Under the pieces are notes generated by a model that searched no databases, was not told the DNA's origin, and saw only the letters and a program-made list of their open reading frames with translations. DNA of 34,780 nt from Methanomicrobiales archaeon. GTDB taxonomy: Archaea; Halobacteriota; Methanomicrobia; Methanomicrobiales; Methanospirillaceae. The stretch covers positions 1 through 34,780 of the forward strand of contig JANYKQ010000029.1 in the NCBI GenBank assembly GCA_025358115.1. The letters run 5' to 3'. A program made the position numbers and the translations under genes. Shown one piece after another: positions 1 through 8,503 of this stretch; within the stretch, counting starts at the first letter, position 1; each line of letters opens with the position of its first letter.

Positions 1-525
1 ATTGGCGACTTCGATTTCAAACCGGGTGGTGCCGCCCTCACCGCGTACGGTGCGGCCTGCGCCGGTGCTGATTATATCAAGATCGGACTCACGTTTGACG
101 GCAAAGAAAAAGCCCGCGCAGTCATATCTGCGGTAGTAAAAGCCGTGAAAGACGAATTCCCGGAAAAATTTGTCGTGATTGCCGGGTACTCGGATTACGA
201 GCGAATGGGATCGATCTCCCCGTTTGACATGGCACCAATCGCAGCTGACGAAGGGGCCGACTATGTCATGGTCGATACCGGCATCAAGGACCGGCAGAGC
301 ACGTTTGCTTTCATGGATGAAGATGCGCTCCGCACCTTTACCGAACTGAACACAAAACTTGGCCTTAAGACAGCCCTTGCGGGGGCACTTAAGTTCGAGG
401 ATATCGATGCACTCAAGCGGATAAACCCGGATATTATCGGGGTACGCGGGATGGTCTGCGGGGGCGACCGGAACGCAACAATCCGTGAAGATTTAATTCA
501 TACCGCGCTTGCAAGAATCAGGTAA
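1..525 (+). CDS. mfnB: (5-formylfuran-3-yl)methyl phosphate synthase MfnB, 3' part
   Basis: The reading frame is open from the first base and ends with TAA at 523-525, leaving 174 residues of a protein normally about 235 long; the N-terminus lies outside the window. MfnB makes the furan precursor 4-(hydroxymethyl)-2-furancarboxaldehyde phosphate from two glyceraldehyde-3-phosphate molecules, the first committed step of methanofuran synthesis. Seen here are the family's KPG and AGADYIKIGL segments near the visible start and the C-terminal RGMVCGGDRN motif, all consistent with the TIM-barrel DUF556 family. The GTG at 145 is internal and is not the start. guaB follows after 12 bp, so the two may be co-transcribed. 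Methanofuran synthesis marks the host as a methanogen or close relative. Confidence 0.9.
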   Translation: MGDFDFKPGGAALTAYGAACAGADYIKIGLTFDGKEKARAVISAVVKAVKDEFPEKFVVIAGYSDYERMGSISPFDMAPIAADEGADYVMVDTGIKDRQSTFAFMDEDALRTFTELNTKLGLKTALAGALKFEDIDALKRINPDIIGVRGMVCGGDRNATIREDLIHTALARIR

Positions 526-537
526 TACAGGTGAACT

Positions 538-2007
538 ATGTACATTGAGAAACTGGACGTCCCGCTTTCATTAACCTTCGACGATGTGCTGCTCGCACCA
601 CAGGCTTCCTGGCTCGAACCATCTGAGGCAGACATTCGCTCGAAATTTTCCCGGAATATCGGTCTGAACCTCCCGCTTGTCTCTGCGGCAATGGATACCG
701 TAACAGAGTCCATGATGGCAATAGCATTGGCCCGCGAAGGGGGCATCGGGGTTCTTCACCGGAACATGACTCCTGAACACGAATTGCAGGAACTCATCGA
801 AGTCAAGCAGGCTGAAGAACTCATAGAACGCGACGTGCTCTACGTGGAAGAGCACGCCTCTGTTTCCGATGCCGAGCGGCTGATGCACCAGTACAGCATC
901 GGGGGTGTACCGGTGGTCAACCGGGGTCGCATTATCGGGATCGTCAGCCGACGGGACGTTCGCGCAATCGTTTCCAAACGCGGGGACGAGAATATCAAGA
1001 CCATCATGACCAAAAAACTGGTCACCGCCCCGGAAGATATCACCTCGGAAAAAGCGCTTGAGATAATGTATACCAACAAAGTCGAGCGCCTGCCGGTGGT
1101 CAATGAGAAAGGCAAGCTCATCGGCATCATAACGATGCAGGATATCCTGGAAAAACGCCAGTACCCCAATGCCACCCGGGATTCCAAAGGGAATCTCCGC
1201 GTGGCAGCGGCAGTCGGACCATTCGATTTTGCCCGGGCCGAACTGCTCGACCAGAACGGTGTCGACGCACTGGTGGTGGACTGTGCCCACGGGCATAACA
1301 TGAAAGTCGTAGCCGCCGTACAGGAGATCAAGGGCAGCGTAAAAGCCGATGTGATTGCGGGCAATATTGCCACATCCGAAGCGGCTGAGGCACTGGTCCG
1401 GGCAGGTGTGGATGGCATCAAGGTTGGTATCGGCCCGGGCTCGATCTGCACCACCCGTATCGTTGCAGGTACAGGGGTCCCCCAGATCACCGCGATCGCA
1501 CAGGTTGCTGATATCGCCCACCCGGCCGGAGTACCTGTTATTGCTGATGGGGGCGTGCGGTACTCGGGCGATGTGGCAAAGGCGATTGCGGCCGGTGCCG
1601 ACACCGTTATGATGGGCAGCATGTTTGCCGGTACGGATGAGGCACCGGGCAAAGTTATCACCATCAAAGGACGGCGCTACAAGCAGTATCGTGGCATGGG
1701 TTCACTGGGCGTAATGAGCAGCGGGCAGTCGAGCGACCGTTACTTCCAGAAGAAAGATATCGGGGCTACCAAGTTTGTTCCCGAAGGGGTGGAAGGCGTG
1801 ACCCCCTATGTCGGCCATGTCGGGGAAGTCATGTACCAGCTCGTGGGCGGGCTCAAATCAGCAATGGGCTACACGGGGTCAAAGACCATTGTGGATATGC
1901 ACAATAATGCAAAATTCGTCCGGATCACCAACGCAGGCATGACCGAGAGTCACCCGCACAACATCCTCATCACCGATGAAGCGCCGAACTACCGGCTCTT
2001 TGAATAA
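538..2007 (+). CDS. guaB: Inosine-5'-monophosphate dehydrogenase
   Basis: Converts IMP to XMP with NAD+, the committed step of GMP synthesis, in the cytoplasm. The 489-residue length is normal for full IMPDH. Residues 1-90 begin the catalytic barrel, two CBS domains occupy about 95-205, and the barrel resumes. The catalytic loop GPGSICTT puts the nucleophile at Cys304; the phosphate-binding ADGGV loop is near 336-340, the YRGMGSL flap segment near 384-390, and the SSGQSSDRY region near 394-402. The start ATG is preceded by AGGTGA (529-534) at suitable spacing. It follows mfnB closely and is followed by a T-rich stretch, so it probably ends that transcript. Confidence 0.97.
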   Translation: MYIEKLDVPLSLTFDDVLLAPQASWLEPSEADIRSKFSRNIGLNLPLVSAAMDTVTESMMAIALAREGGIGVLHRNMTPEHELQELIEVKQAEELIERDVLYVEEHASVSDAERLMHQYSIGGVPVVNRGRIIGIVSRRDVRAIVSKRGDENIKTIMTKKLVTAPEDITSEKALEIMYTNKVERLPVVNEKGKLIGIITMQDILEKRQYPNATRDSKGNLRVAAAVGPFDFARAELLDQNGVDALVVDCAHGHNMKVVAAVQEIKGSVKADVIAGNIATSEAAEALVRAGVDGIKVGIGPGSICTTRIVAGTGVPQITAIAQVADIAHPAGVPVIADGGVRYSGDVAKAIAAGADTVMMGSMFAGTDEAPGKVITIKGRRYKQYRGMGSLGVMSSGQSSDRYFQKKDIGATKFVPEGVEGVTPYVGHVGEVMYQLVGGLKSAMGYTGSKTIVDMHNNAKFVRITNAGMTESHPHNILITDEAPNYRLFE

Positions 2008-2014
2008 TCAACCC

Positions 2015-2030
2015 TTGTTTTAATTTTTTT
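2015..2030 (+). terminator. T-rich terminator after guaB
   Basis: A run of T with one AA interruption starts 8 bp after the guaB stop codon. U-rich tracts of this kind terminate archaeal transcription without a hairpin. No strong stem precedes it. Confidence 0.55.
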
Positions 2031-2308
2031 TGGGCCACTCATATTGACCGGACATCCTGTTCGTCTTTCACTCGTGAAAATGATTTAAGGATCTTCTCAG
2101 GCAAAAAAAGTATCCAACGGATTTCTGGATTACGTCTGATTTTTTTGGAATCATAAAAAAAAGTTGATTCCGGAATGGTTTTTTCCCATACGGGTTAACG
2201 GGCTGCGATCTGCATATATAGATCGAGTGATAGTTCTGTATTACAGGATACCGATGGGGATTTTACAGAGTCCTTTGGGATCATGTCTTTGATTTTAAGG
2301 AGGGAAAA
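2031..2308 (+). promoter_or_regulatory. Promoter and 5' leader of the decarboxylase unit
   Basis: This stretch has no gene. A TATA box (CATATATA, 2213-2220) predicts transcription starting near 2243. A 7-bp inverted repeat GGAATCA/TGATTCC (2147-2153 and 2165-2171) separated by an A-rich loop lies about 40 bp upstream of the TATA box. The predicted leader then runs about 65 nt to a strong ribosome binding site AAGGAGGG (2297-2304). The first 100 bp are A/T-rich and otherwise featureless. Confidence 0.55.
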
Positions 2309-2401
2309 ATGTCAGAACCACCACGTATAATCGAATGTTCACATTTTTATTTGCGGATAAACGCTGAAAACCTCATGGTGATACCCGGGGAGTGCGCATG
2401 A
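2309..2401 (+). CDS. 30-residue leader ORF coupled to the decarboxylase
   Basis: A short ORF of 30 codons starts MSEPPRIIEC and ends PGECA. Its ATG follows the best Shine-Dalgarno sequence of this neighbourhood, AAGGAGGG, and its TGA (2399-2401) overlaps the decarboxylase ATG as ATGA. The same ATGA overlap links the decarboxylase to the antiporter, so translation of all three may be coupled. The peptide contains two arginines and two cysteines, is not clearly hydrophobic and matches no family I recognise. It could be a regulatory leader peptide or simply provide efficient ribosome loading. Function is inferred; the start, stop and ribosome binding site are seen directly. Confidence 0.5.
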   Translation: MSEPPRIIECSHFYLRINAENLMVIPGECA

Positions 2402-4707
2402 ACCCTGAAGAGTGTCTGAGGGTTGCCATCATCGATGATGCTCACAAGACCGATTCTCCCCAGGGGCGTGCGATCCAGCGGATCATCACGGGTCTTAAGG
2501 AATTTGGCATCCTTGTTGGCGAAGTTGCCTCGCCCGAAGATGCCCGGGCAGCCTTCTCGGCCCTTCCTGATATTGACTGTATCCTGATCAACTGGAACCT
2601 TGGTGGCGATACTCCTGAGAGACACGCGGTTACCGCAAAACTCATTGATGAGATACGCGAACGCAATGAAAAGATTCCCCTGTTCCTGATGGGCGAACCC
2701 ACCAACGCCCCGCCGACATCGCTGCCGTTAAAAACGGTCCGGGAGGTCAATGAATATATCTGGGTGATGGAAGATACCCCGGAATTTATTGCCGGGCGCA
2801 TATCGGCAGCAGCAAAACGGTACCGGGAGATCATCCTCCCCCCGTTCTTTAAGGAACTGGTAAAATTCTCAAAAGACTTCGAATACTCGTGGCACACTCC
2901 CGGGCATGCCGGGGGAACGGCCTTCCGCAAATCCCCGGCAGGGAGGGCATTTTTCAATTTCTTTGGCGAACAGCTCTTCCGGTCGGATCTTTCCATATCG
3001 GTCGGGGAACTGGGATCGCTCCTGGATCATTCCGGGCCGGTCGGCGAGGCGGAAAAATTCGCTGCCAAGGTATTTGGCGCGGATATGACCTATTTTGTCA
3101 CGAACGGTACGTCAACAGCCAACAAGATCGTCTTCTTTGGCCGGGTGAGCAAGGATGAGATCGTTCTCGTGGACCGCAACTGCCATAAATCGGCTGAACA
3201 CGCGCTGACCATGACGCACTCCGTTGCAATCTACATGATCCCGACCCGGAACCGGTACGGCATCATCGGGCCGATTCCCCCGGAAGAGATGACGCCAAAA
3301 GCGATCAAGGCAAAAATCGCCGCATGCCCGCTCTCAAAAACTGCCCGCAGCCCAAAGCCGGTGCATGCAATCATCACCAATTCAACCTATGACGGGCTCT
3401 GCTACCATGCCGTTCACGTTGAGGAGAACCTGGGAAAAAGCGTAGACAGCATTCACTTTGACGAAGCCTGGTACGGCTATGCCCGGTTCAACCCCATCTA
3501 CAAGGACCGGTTTGCCATGCGTGACGGGGCGCGGGACAAAAACGGGCCAACGGTCTTTGCCACCCAGTCCACCCACAAACTGCTCGCTGCACTCTCGCAG
3601 GCTTCCATGGTCCATGTGAGAAACGGAAGAATTCCCATTGAACACGGCCGGTTCAATGAAGGATTCATGATGCACAGCTCAACCTCCCCGCTCTACACCA
3701 TCATCGCCTCGCTCGATGTATCGTCCAAGATGATGGAGGGGGCATCCGGAAAGATGCTCACCACCGAATCCATTGAAGAGGCGATCCGTTTCCGGCGAAC
3801 CATGGCCCGGATCAAGAAGGAGATTGAGTCGGTTAAAGGAAAGAAGGACTGGTGGTTCCCGATGTGGCAGCCGGATACCGTCACCGATCCCAAAACCAAA
3901 AAGAAGATCGCCTTCCAGGATGCATCGCTCGACACCCTCCGCGACAATCCCTCCTGCTGGACGCTCCACCCGGGCGATATCTGGCACGGGTTTGACGGCC
4001 TGCCGGACAATTACTGCATGCTCGACCCGATCAAGGTCACCGTGCTCATGCCCGGCGTGAATGATGACGGGACGCTTGCCGGCTGGGGTATACCGGCTGC
4101 ACTGGTGGTCAAATTCCTCGATACCCGGGGGATCATCAATGAAAAGTCTGGCGATTATTCGATCCTCTTCCTCTTCTCCATGGGAATTACCAAAGGAAAA
4201 TGGGGTACGCTCGTCACGGAACTCTTCGAGTTCAAACGGCTCTATGACGAGAACACCCCCCTTGAAGAGGTCTTCCCGGACCTCACTACGGGATGCCCGG
4301 AACGCTATGCCGGTATGACCCTCAAAGGGCTGGCTGATGAGATGCACCGGTTTAAGAAGGATCATAAGATGTGCGACATTCTCCAGAAAGCCTATGCGGT
4401 CCTGCCGGAACCGGCCATAACCTACGCAGAAGCCTTTGAGAAACTGGTGCACAACGAAGTCGAACACACACCCATAGAAAAAGCCGGGAATCGCATCGTA
4501 GCAACGGGAATATTCCCGTATCCCCCGGGCATCCCCATCCTCGCTCCCGGTGAACGTACCGGAAAGCAGAACGGCCCGGTGCTCCAGTACCTGAAATCCT
4601 TACAGGATTTCGACAAACGCTTCCCCGGCTTCGAGCATGATACCCATGGGATCGAAAATGTCAAGGGAGAGTACATGATGTATTGCGTAAAGGAGAAGAA
4701 ACGATGA
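2398..4707 (+). CDS. PLP-dependent Orn/Lys/Arg decarboxylase (AdiA/CadA/SpeF fold)
   Basis: A 769-residue basic amino-acid decarboxylase of fold type I; it removes CO2 from arginine, lysine or ornithine, consuming a proton. Residues 8-130 form a receiver-like wing domain, about 160-480 the PLP domain, and the rest the C-terminal domains. Motifs seen: SWHTPGHAGGTAF near 165-177, NGTSTANK near 236-243, the cofactor-binding HFDEAWYG, and STHK with the Schiff-base lysine at about residue 394 (E. coli AdiA uses Lys386). I prefer ATG 2398 to GTG 2392, because GTG lies inside the GGGGAG ribosome binding site. Substrate cannot be read from sequence. Archaea usually make agmatine with a pyruvoyl-dependent arginine decarboxylase, so this bacterial-type enzyme beside an antiporter suggests an acid-resistance or polyamine role and possible transfer. 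Confidence 0.88.
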   Translation: MNPEECLRVAIIDDAHKTDSPQGRAIQRIITGLKEFGILVGEVASPEDARAAFSALPDIDCILINWNLGGDTPERHAVTAKLIDEIRERNEKIPLFLMGEPTNAPPTSLPLKTVREVNEYIWVMEDTPEFIAGRISAAAKRYREIILPPFFKELVKFSKDFEYSWHTPGHAGGTAFRKSPAGRAFFNFFGEQLFRSDLSISVGELGSLLDHSGPVGEAEKFAAKVFGADMTYFVTNGTSTANKIVFFGRVSKDEIVLVDRNCHKSAEHALTMTHSVAIYMIPTRNRYGIIGPIPPEEMTPKAIKAKIAACPLSKTARSPKPVHAIITNSTYDGLCYHAVHVEENLGKSVDSIHFDEAWYGYARFNPIYKDRFAMRDGARDKNGPTVFATQSTHKLLAALSQASMVHVRNGRIPIEHGRFNEGFMMHSSTSPLYTIIASLDVSSKMMEGASGKMLTTESIEEAIRFRRTMARIKKEIESVKGKKDWWFPMWQPDTVTDPKTKKKIAFQDASLDTLRDNPSCWTLHPGDIWHGFDGLPDNYCMLDPIKVTVLMPGVNDDGTLAGWGIPAALVVKFLDTRGIINEKSGDYSILFLFSMGITKGKWGTLVTELFEFKRLYDENTPLEEVFPDLTTGCPERYAGMTLKGLADEMHRFKKDHKMCDILQKAYAVLPEPAITYAEAFEKLVHNEVEHTPIEKAGNRIVATGIFPYPPGIPILAPGERTGKQNGPVLQYLKSLQDFDKRFPGFEHDTHGIENVKGEYMMYCVKEKKR

Positions 4708-6143
4708 GCGATGAAGCGACCGGCCAGAGTAATGGCCTCCCTTCAAAAAAAGTGCTGGGACTCTTTGCCCTTGCCATGATCAACGTGGCTGCGGTCCTGA
4801 GTATCAGGAATTTTCCGTCAATGGCAGTCTATGGCTGGTCATGTATCGGCTGGTATATCATGGGGGCCGTGATGTTCCTCATACCGATCTCGCTTGCCGG
4901 TGCAGAACTGGCAACGGGCTGGCCGGAAGGCGGCGGTGTCTATGCCTGGGTGAAACAGGCGTTTGGGGAGAAGGGCGGGTTTACCGCTCTCTTCTGCGAA
5001 TGGTCGAACAACCTTGTCTGGTTCCCGACCGTGCTTTCGTTCATTGCATCCACGCTCGCATTCGCCCTGACACCTGCACTTGCCAACAATCCGTGGTACA
5101 TGTTCAGCGTCATGATGATCGCCTTCTGGGGCACAACCGCCATTGCCTACTTTGGCGAGGAAGCTTCGACAAAGTTTGGCAATGTTGGCGTTATCCTGGG
5201 AAGCATCATCCCCGCCGTCCTGATTATCATGCTCGGCATGTGGTGGATGGGATCCGGGCAGGCAATTGTGCTGCCCCCCCTCACGCTCGAAGCAATGATG
5301 CCAACCATCAACTTCTCGACACTGCCGTTCTTTGCCACCATCGTGCTCCTGTTTGCGGGCATGGAGATGGCCGGGTTCCACGCGCTGGAGACAAAAAATC
5401 CCCAGAAGGATTTCCCCCGGGCAATGGCCCTGTCGGCAGTCATCATCGTGATCTGCACGGTGCTTGCAACGCTCGCAATTGCCATGGTCATTCCCGCAAG
5501 TCAGCTCAATCTGGCTTCCGGGGTCATGCAGGCGATCGAGTACTTCTTCAAGGCAGCCGGGGTGCCGTGGCTCGTAGCGCCGATGGCAGTACTGATCACG
5601 CTCGGAGGAGTTGTCTCGCTGGCAGCCTGGCTGATCGGCCCGGCCAAGGGTCTTGGCATTGTTGCAGAGGAAGGCAACATGCCCCCGCTCTTTGATCGGA
5701 CCAACAAGTACGGGGCACCGGTTGCAGTCCTCGTTATACAGGCCCTCATCGGCTCTCTCGTCTCCCTCCTCTATGTCTTCCTGCCTTCCGTCAACCAGGC
5801 ATACTGGATTCTCTCGGCAATGACCGTGGAACTGCTCTGTATTGTGTACGTCCTGGTCTTTGCTTCGGTGATCAAACTCCGGTACAGCCAGCCCAATACG
5901 CCACGGCCCTTTAAAATCCCCGGTGGCATGATCGGGATCTGGCTCGTGGGCGGGCTTGGCATATTCGGAACAGCGTTTGCATTTATTGTGGGCCTCATGC
6001 CCCCCTCGTACTTCACAACAAGTGGCTTTGTCTACGTGGGTTCGGTGCTGCTCGGTACGTTCCTGCTTGCGGTACCCCCGCTGGTATTCTTAAAATTCAA
6101 AAAGGCCAGCTGGCTTAAAAAACCGGCCGGGGGAGTGAGGTGA
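4704..6143 (+). CDS. APC-family amino acid antiporter, GadC-like
   Basis: A 479-residue inner-membrane transporter with about 12 hydrophobic segments. The N-terminal region (RNFPSMAVYGW, then AELATGWPEGGGVYAWVKQAF) closely resembles the glutamate:GABA antiporter branch of the APC superfamily, which exchanges an amino acid for its decarboxylation product. The start ATG follows AAAGGAGAAG and overlaps the decarboxylase stop as ATGA; an in-frame TTG at 4683 lies upstream of this site and is less likely. The operon pairing implies it imports the decarboxylase substrate and exports the amine, with net proton removal. The transported pair is not determined by sequence. Confidence 0.85.
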   Translation: MSDEATGQSNGLPSKKVLGLFALAMINVAAVLSIRNFPSMAVYGWSCIGWYIMGAVMFLIPISLAGAELATGWPEGGGVYAWVKQAFGEKGGFTALFCEWSNNLVWFPTVLSFIASTLAFALTPALANNPWYMFSVMMIAFWGTTAIAYFGEEASTKFGNVGVILGSIIPAVLIIMLGMWWMGSGQAIVLPPLTLEAMMPTINFSTLPFFATIVLLFAGMEMAGFHALETKNPQKDFPRAMALSAVIIVICTVLATLAIAMVIPASQLNLASGVMQAIEYFFKAAGVPWLVAPMAVLITLGGVVSLAAWLIGPAKGLGIVAEEGNMPPLFDRTNKYGAPVAVLVIQALIGSLVSLLYVFLPSVNQAYWILSAMTVELLCIVYVLVFASVIKLRYSQPNTPRPFKIPGGMIGIWLVGGLGIFGTAFAFIVGLMPPSYFTTSGFVYVGSVLLGTFLLAVPPLVFLKFKKASWLKKPAGGVR

Positions 6144-6190
6144 GTGATGATGAAAACAACTGATACCATCACCCGGAAAGGAGGCTTCTC

Positions 6191-6637
6191 ATGAGCACCT
6201 ATTCACGGCTGGAGATCGGGCTCTTCATATTCCTTGTCGTTGTGGTCCTGATGCCGTTTGTATTGATTTTGGGAATTGTGAATGTATCTCCGTACCATCA
6301 GGTCTCCGGAGAACCGGTGAACGAAGCCGCGCTGGCAACCGGAATTACCATAGTCAGTGTCAAAGATGCGAGCTGGAACCTGCCCGGAGCAATTGGTGGG
6401 AAAACCTATGTGCTCACGGACAGCAGCGGAGATACCGTGACCGTGGCAACGCAGTCCTTTGACAGCGCCGATTCCCGGGATGCAGCGGTCCGCATATACA
6501 ATGCCCAGTCTGTCGGGAAGGGCAAACCGGTGGGAAGCCTGGTTGTCCTTGGCCAGCACCTGGTCTATGTAACGCCTGCTCACAGCAGTATCCTTGAACG
6601 TCTTGCACCGGAACTGAAAAAGAGAATATCGCTGTAA
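6191..6637 (+). CDS. Small membrane-anchored protein of unknown function
   Basis: 148 residues. One strongly hydrophobic segment at about residues 9-31 (LFIFLVVVVLMPFVLILGIV) is followed by a polar domain of about 115 residues with no cysteine. The start has a good ribosome binding site (AAAGGAGG, 6177-6184). It begins 47 bp after the antiporter gene on the same strand and is followed by a hairpin terminator, so it probably belongs to the same transcript. I recognise no family. The topology suggests an N-terminal anchor with an exported domain. A 15-codon ORF (6147-6194) in the gap overlaps its ATG but is too short to call. Confidence 0.7.
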   Translation: MSTYSRLEIGLFIFLVVVVLMPFVLILGIVNVSPYHQVSGEPVNEAALATGITIVSVKDASWNLPGAIGGKTYVLTDSSGDTVTVATQSFDSADSRDAAVRIYNAQSVGKGKPVGSLVVLGQHLVYVTPAHSSILERLAPELKKRISL

Positions 6638-6664
6638 TGTGCCGGTGAGAGATGAGATGGATAG

Positions 6665-6702
6665 GAACTACCGGGCGAATCCGGAAGTTCTTCTTTTTTT
6701 TT
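6665..6702 (+). terminator. Hairpin plus T-run terminator
   Basis: GAACTACCGG (6665-6674) pairs with CCGGAAGTTC (6681-6690) with a single A-A mismatch and a 6-nt loop, followed immediately by a T-rich run to 6702. It closes the decarboxylase-antiporter transcription unit and looks like a bacterial-style intrinsic terminator. Confidence 0.65.
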
Positions 6703-6791
6703 GAACATATGACGGATAATCACTTTTTTTAAAAGAACAAAAATTGATCCGGTATTTCTGCTGGATGGAATCCCGGAGAATGTAACCTGCG

Positions 6792-6860
6792 GGTTCATTC
6801 AATGAACCTGTACGATTTTTGGATCTTATATCGGGAATGCACCCATAAGACAATACGAAC
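6792..6860 (+). promoter_or_regulatory. Promoter of the CAP-domain gene with a 17-bp palindrome
   Basis: A perfect palindrome, GGTTCATT-C-AATGAACC (6792-6808), lies 16 bp upstream of a TATA box (CTTATAT, 6825-6831). The TATA box is about 30 bp before the ATG at 6861, predicting a leaderless or nearly leaderless mRNA; no ribosome binding site is visible. The palindrome occupies the BRE-proximal upstream region and could bind an activator or repressor. Confidence 0.45.
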
Positions 6861-7391
6861 ATGTCCGACCAGTCCACCGCATCCCGCTTTCGCAGAAAGA
6901 AACTATATGTTCCGGGCACCAGCAGAAATAAGAAATATCTCACCGTTTTGCTCGTTGTCCTGTTCACAGCCCTGGCAGGGCTTGCATATATCGGGGTCAG
7001 TTCCGGTATCCTTGAGAAGGAAAACCCGGCAATACCCCAGCACCTGTTCCTGCGGATCAACAGCGAGCGACTTGCGCACAACCTTCCCCCCGTCCAGATC
7101 GATCGGAATCTCGCTGACCAGGCAGAGCGCAGGAGCCAGGAGATCCGCGGTTCCCCGCTGGCATACAGCCCTCTGGCCGGGCAAAACACTGGTGAAATTA
7201 CGGATGTTTTCCGTTACCCGAAGTTATCCTGGGCAGTATCCAGCATCAGTCTCGAACCCCCGCTCTTTGACACATGGATTGCAGAAGATGCAGACTTTCA
7301 GCGGGACATCCTGAACAGTGGCTATAGAAATATCGGGATTGGTATCGCAAGCGATGGTTACAATTATTATATTGTCACAAAATGGCAGTAA
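6861..7391 (+). CDS. Membrane-anchored CAP (SCP/PR1-like) domain protein
   Basis: 176 residues: a basic N-terminus (RFRRKK and later RNKK), one membrane segment at about 27-48, then a short CAP domain. The family pattern is visible as LRINSERLAHNLPPVQIDRNLADQAERRS, a GQN in place of the usual GEN near 115, a W in FDTWIAEDADFQRDIL, and the closing YRNIGIGIASDG...YYIVTKW strand. Archaeal and bacterial CAP proteins are secreted or surface-bound; their activity is usually unknown. The short length suggests a minimal single-domain version. No ribosome binding site is seen, fitting the leaderless promoter. It stands alone between a terminator and the next promoter. Confidence 0.75.
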   Translation: MSDQSTASRFRRKKLYVPGTSRNKKYLTVLLVVLFTALAGLAYIGVSSGILEKENPAIPQHLFLRINSERLAHNLPPVQIDRNLADQAERRSQEIRGSPLAYSPLAGQNTGEITDVFRYPKLSWAVSSISLEPPLFDTWIAEDADFQRDILNSGYRNIGIGIASDGYNYYIVTKWQ

Positions 7392-7411
7392 GGGACCATT
7401 TTTCCTTTCAT

Positions 7412-7454
7412 GTTATGGCACATCAGCCATAAATATTGCCATGACTAACATAAC
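7412..7454 (+). promoter_or_regulatory. Promoter of the HTH-Hsp20 pair with flanking inverted repeats
   Basis: GTTATGGCA (7412-7420) on the left is matched on the right by TGCCAT (7437-7442) and CATAAC (7449-7454), the two parts of its complement separated by 6 bp. The TATA box (CATAAATAT, 7428-7436) lies between the arms. A protein bound to these arms would cover the TATA box and the predicted start near 7457, which fits autorepression by the downstream winged-helix protein. This role is inferred. Confidence 0.4.
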
Positions 7455-7461
7455 GTAAACT

Positions 7462-8088
7462 ATGTACGATTCGGTTGAGGCTTCCCGTCTTTTGGATATT
7501 CTCGGGAACCGGAACAGGCGGCGCATCATTGAACTCCTCCGGCAGAAACCCTGTTTTGTAACCGAGATCTCCGATACGCTGGTTCTCTCGCCAAAGGCGG
7601 TGATCGATCACCTCCAGATGATGGAGCGCGAAGCGATCCTCTCCTGCGAGACGGATGATCGCCGACGGAAATATTACTATCTCGAAAATGACATCCTGAT
7701 CAATGTAAGCCTCAAACAGCTCAGGGTACCGGGCGAAGCTATAGGCGATGAGGACGAGACGCAGGAACGGCTTAAGAATTCCATTGCCATGCTCGGGCGC
7801 ATGATCCGGGCGCATGACCAGATCCTGGCAAACCTGGAGCAGGTCAACCATGACATAGAAACCCGGATTGCAGATATTGCCCGCAACCATAAAGATATAT
7901 TTTTGAGCGAGAGAGACTTTACCGTAATTATTGCACTCTCCCACCAGTCGCTCACGATGGAAGAACTCCACGAGGTGAGCCACCTGCTGCCCGAGGAACT
8001 CCTCCCGCTGCTCAAACGGTTCGAACGTGCAGGCATAGTGAAGAGAACAAAAAACCAGTTCACACTACGAGGAGTCCATGCAGAATAA
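7462..8088 (+). CDS. ArsR-type winged-helix transcriptional regulator
   Basis: 208 residues. The N-terminal 80 residues form a winged helix: DILGNRNRRRIIELLRQKPCFVTEI, recognition-helix region SPKAVIDHLQMME, and a wing with DDRRRKYYYL. A long helical segment (about 105-145) may dimerise. The last 60 residues (SLTMEELHEVSHLLPEELLPLLKRFERAGIVKR) resemble a second small winged helix. There is no obvious ArsR metal site. Its end overlaps the Hsp20-like gene by 11 bp, so the two are co-expressed and probably act together. Predicted transcription starts about 5 nt before the ATG. The ligand or signal is unknown. Confidence 0.82.
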   Translation: MYDSVEASRLLDILGNRNRRRIIELLRQKPCFVTEISDTLVLSPKAVIDHLQMMEREAILSCETDDRRRKYYYLENDILINVSLKQLRVPGEAIGDEDETQERLKNSIAMLGRMIRAHDQILANLEQVNHDIETRIADIARNHKDIFLSERDFTVIIALSHQSLTMEELHEVSHLLPEELLPLLKRFERAGIVKRTKNQFTLRGVHAE

Positions 8089-8503
8089 TCCAAACGGTCC
8101 CTATGATGATGTCTTCAAGAACCTTTCAAAGATTGTCGAAGATATCGTAAAAAACATGCCGGATGCACAGAATGCCCGGATCGTAGGATACACGATCATT
8201 ACCCGCAATGCAGATTCCGGGGACCCGGAGATCTTCTCGCCCGGTGCGATGGATGATGACGGGGGAATTCCCTACGAGATGCTGGAGTCCGATACGGAGG
8301 TCTTTATCACCGCAGAGATGCCCGCAGATCCAAAGAATGCGCCCTGGGCGGATATTGAGACGAACTGCGTGCGCATCATAGTCGATGACCAGACGTTAGC
8401 GATTCCGCTCGATCATCCGGTTGACCGGATCCACAGTTACTACCGGGTTCACCGGGGCGTCATGGATATCACGCTCAAGAAAGAACCCGTGGTAAATCAG
8501 TAA
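8078..8503 (+). CDS. Hsp20/alpha-crystallin-like protein
   Basis: 141 residues, starting at an ATG inside the end of the regulator gene behind GAGGAG. Residues about 70-135 look like a divergent alpha-crystallin domain: VFITAEMP, then a strand NCVRIIVDDQTLAIPL, and a closing RVHRGVMDITLKK that resembles the NGVLDIxLKK signature of small heat-shock proteins. The N-terminal half includes a conserved-looking IVGYTIITRNADSGDPEI segment. Small heat-shock proteins hold unfolding proteins; this divergent form may instead be a partner of the upstream regulator. A T-run at 8507-8514 follows. Family assignment is moderate because the domain is degenerate. Confidence 0.65.
   Translation: MQNNPNGPYDDVFKNLSKIVEDIVKNMPDAQNARIVGYTIITRNADSGDPEIFSPGAMDDDGGIPYEMLESDTEVFITAEMPADPKNAPWADIETNCVRIIVDDQTLAIPLDHPVDRIHSYYRVHRGVMDITLKKEPVVNQ

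Noticed and set aside
571-1521. Long antisense ORFs opposite guaB, and similar ones opposite the decarboxylase, glutamate synthase and nif genes
   Set aside because: They lie wholly inside confidently identified genes and show no family motifs; long shadow frames are expected in this codon usage.
2172-2186. GGAA...TTCC resembling an NrpR operator upstream of the decarboxylase unit
   Set aside because: The spacer is 7 bp, not 6, and it lies upstream of the TATA box instead of over the transcription start.
6147-6194. 15-codon ORF overlapping the start of the 148-residue protein gene
   Set aside because: Too short to distinguish from chance, and it lacks its own ribosome binding site.
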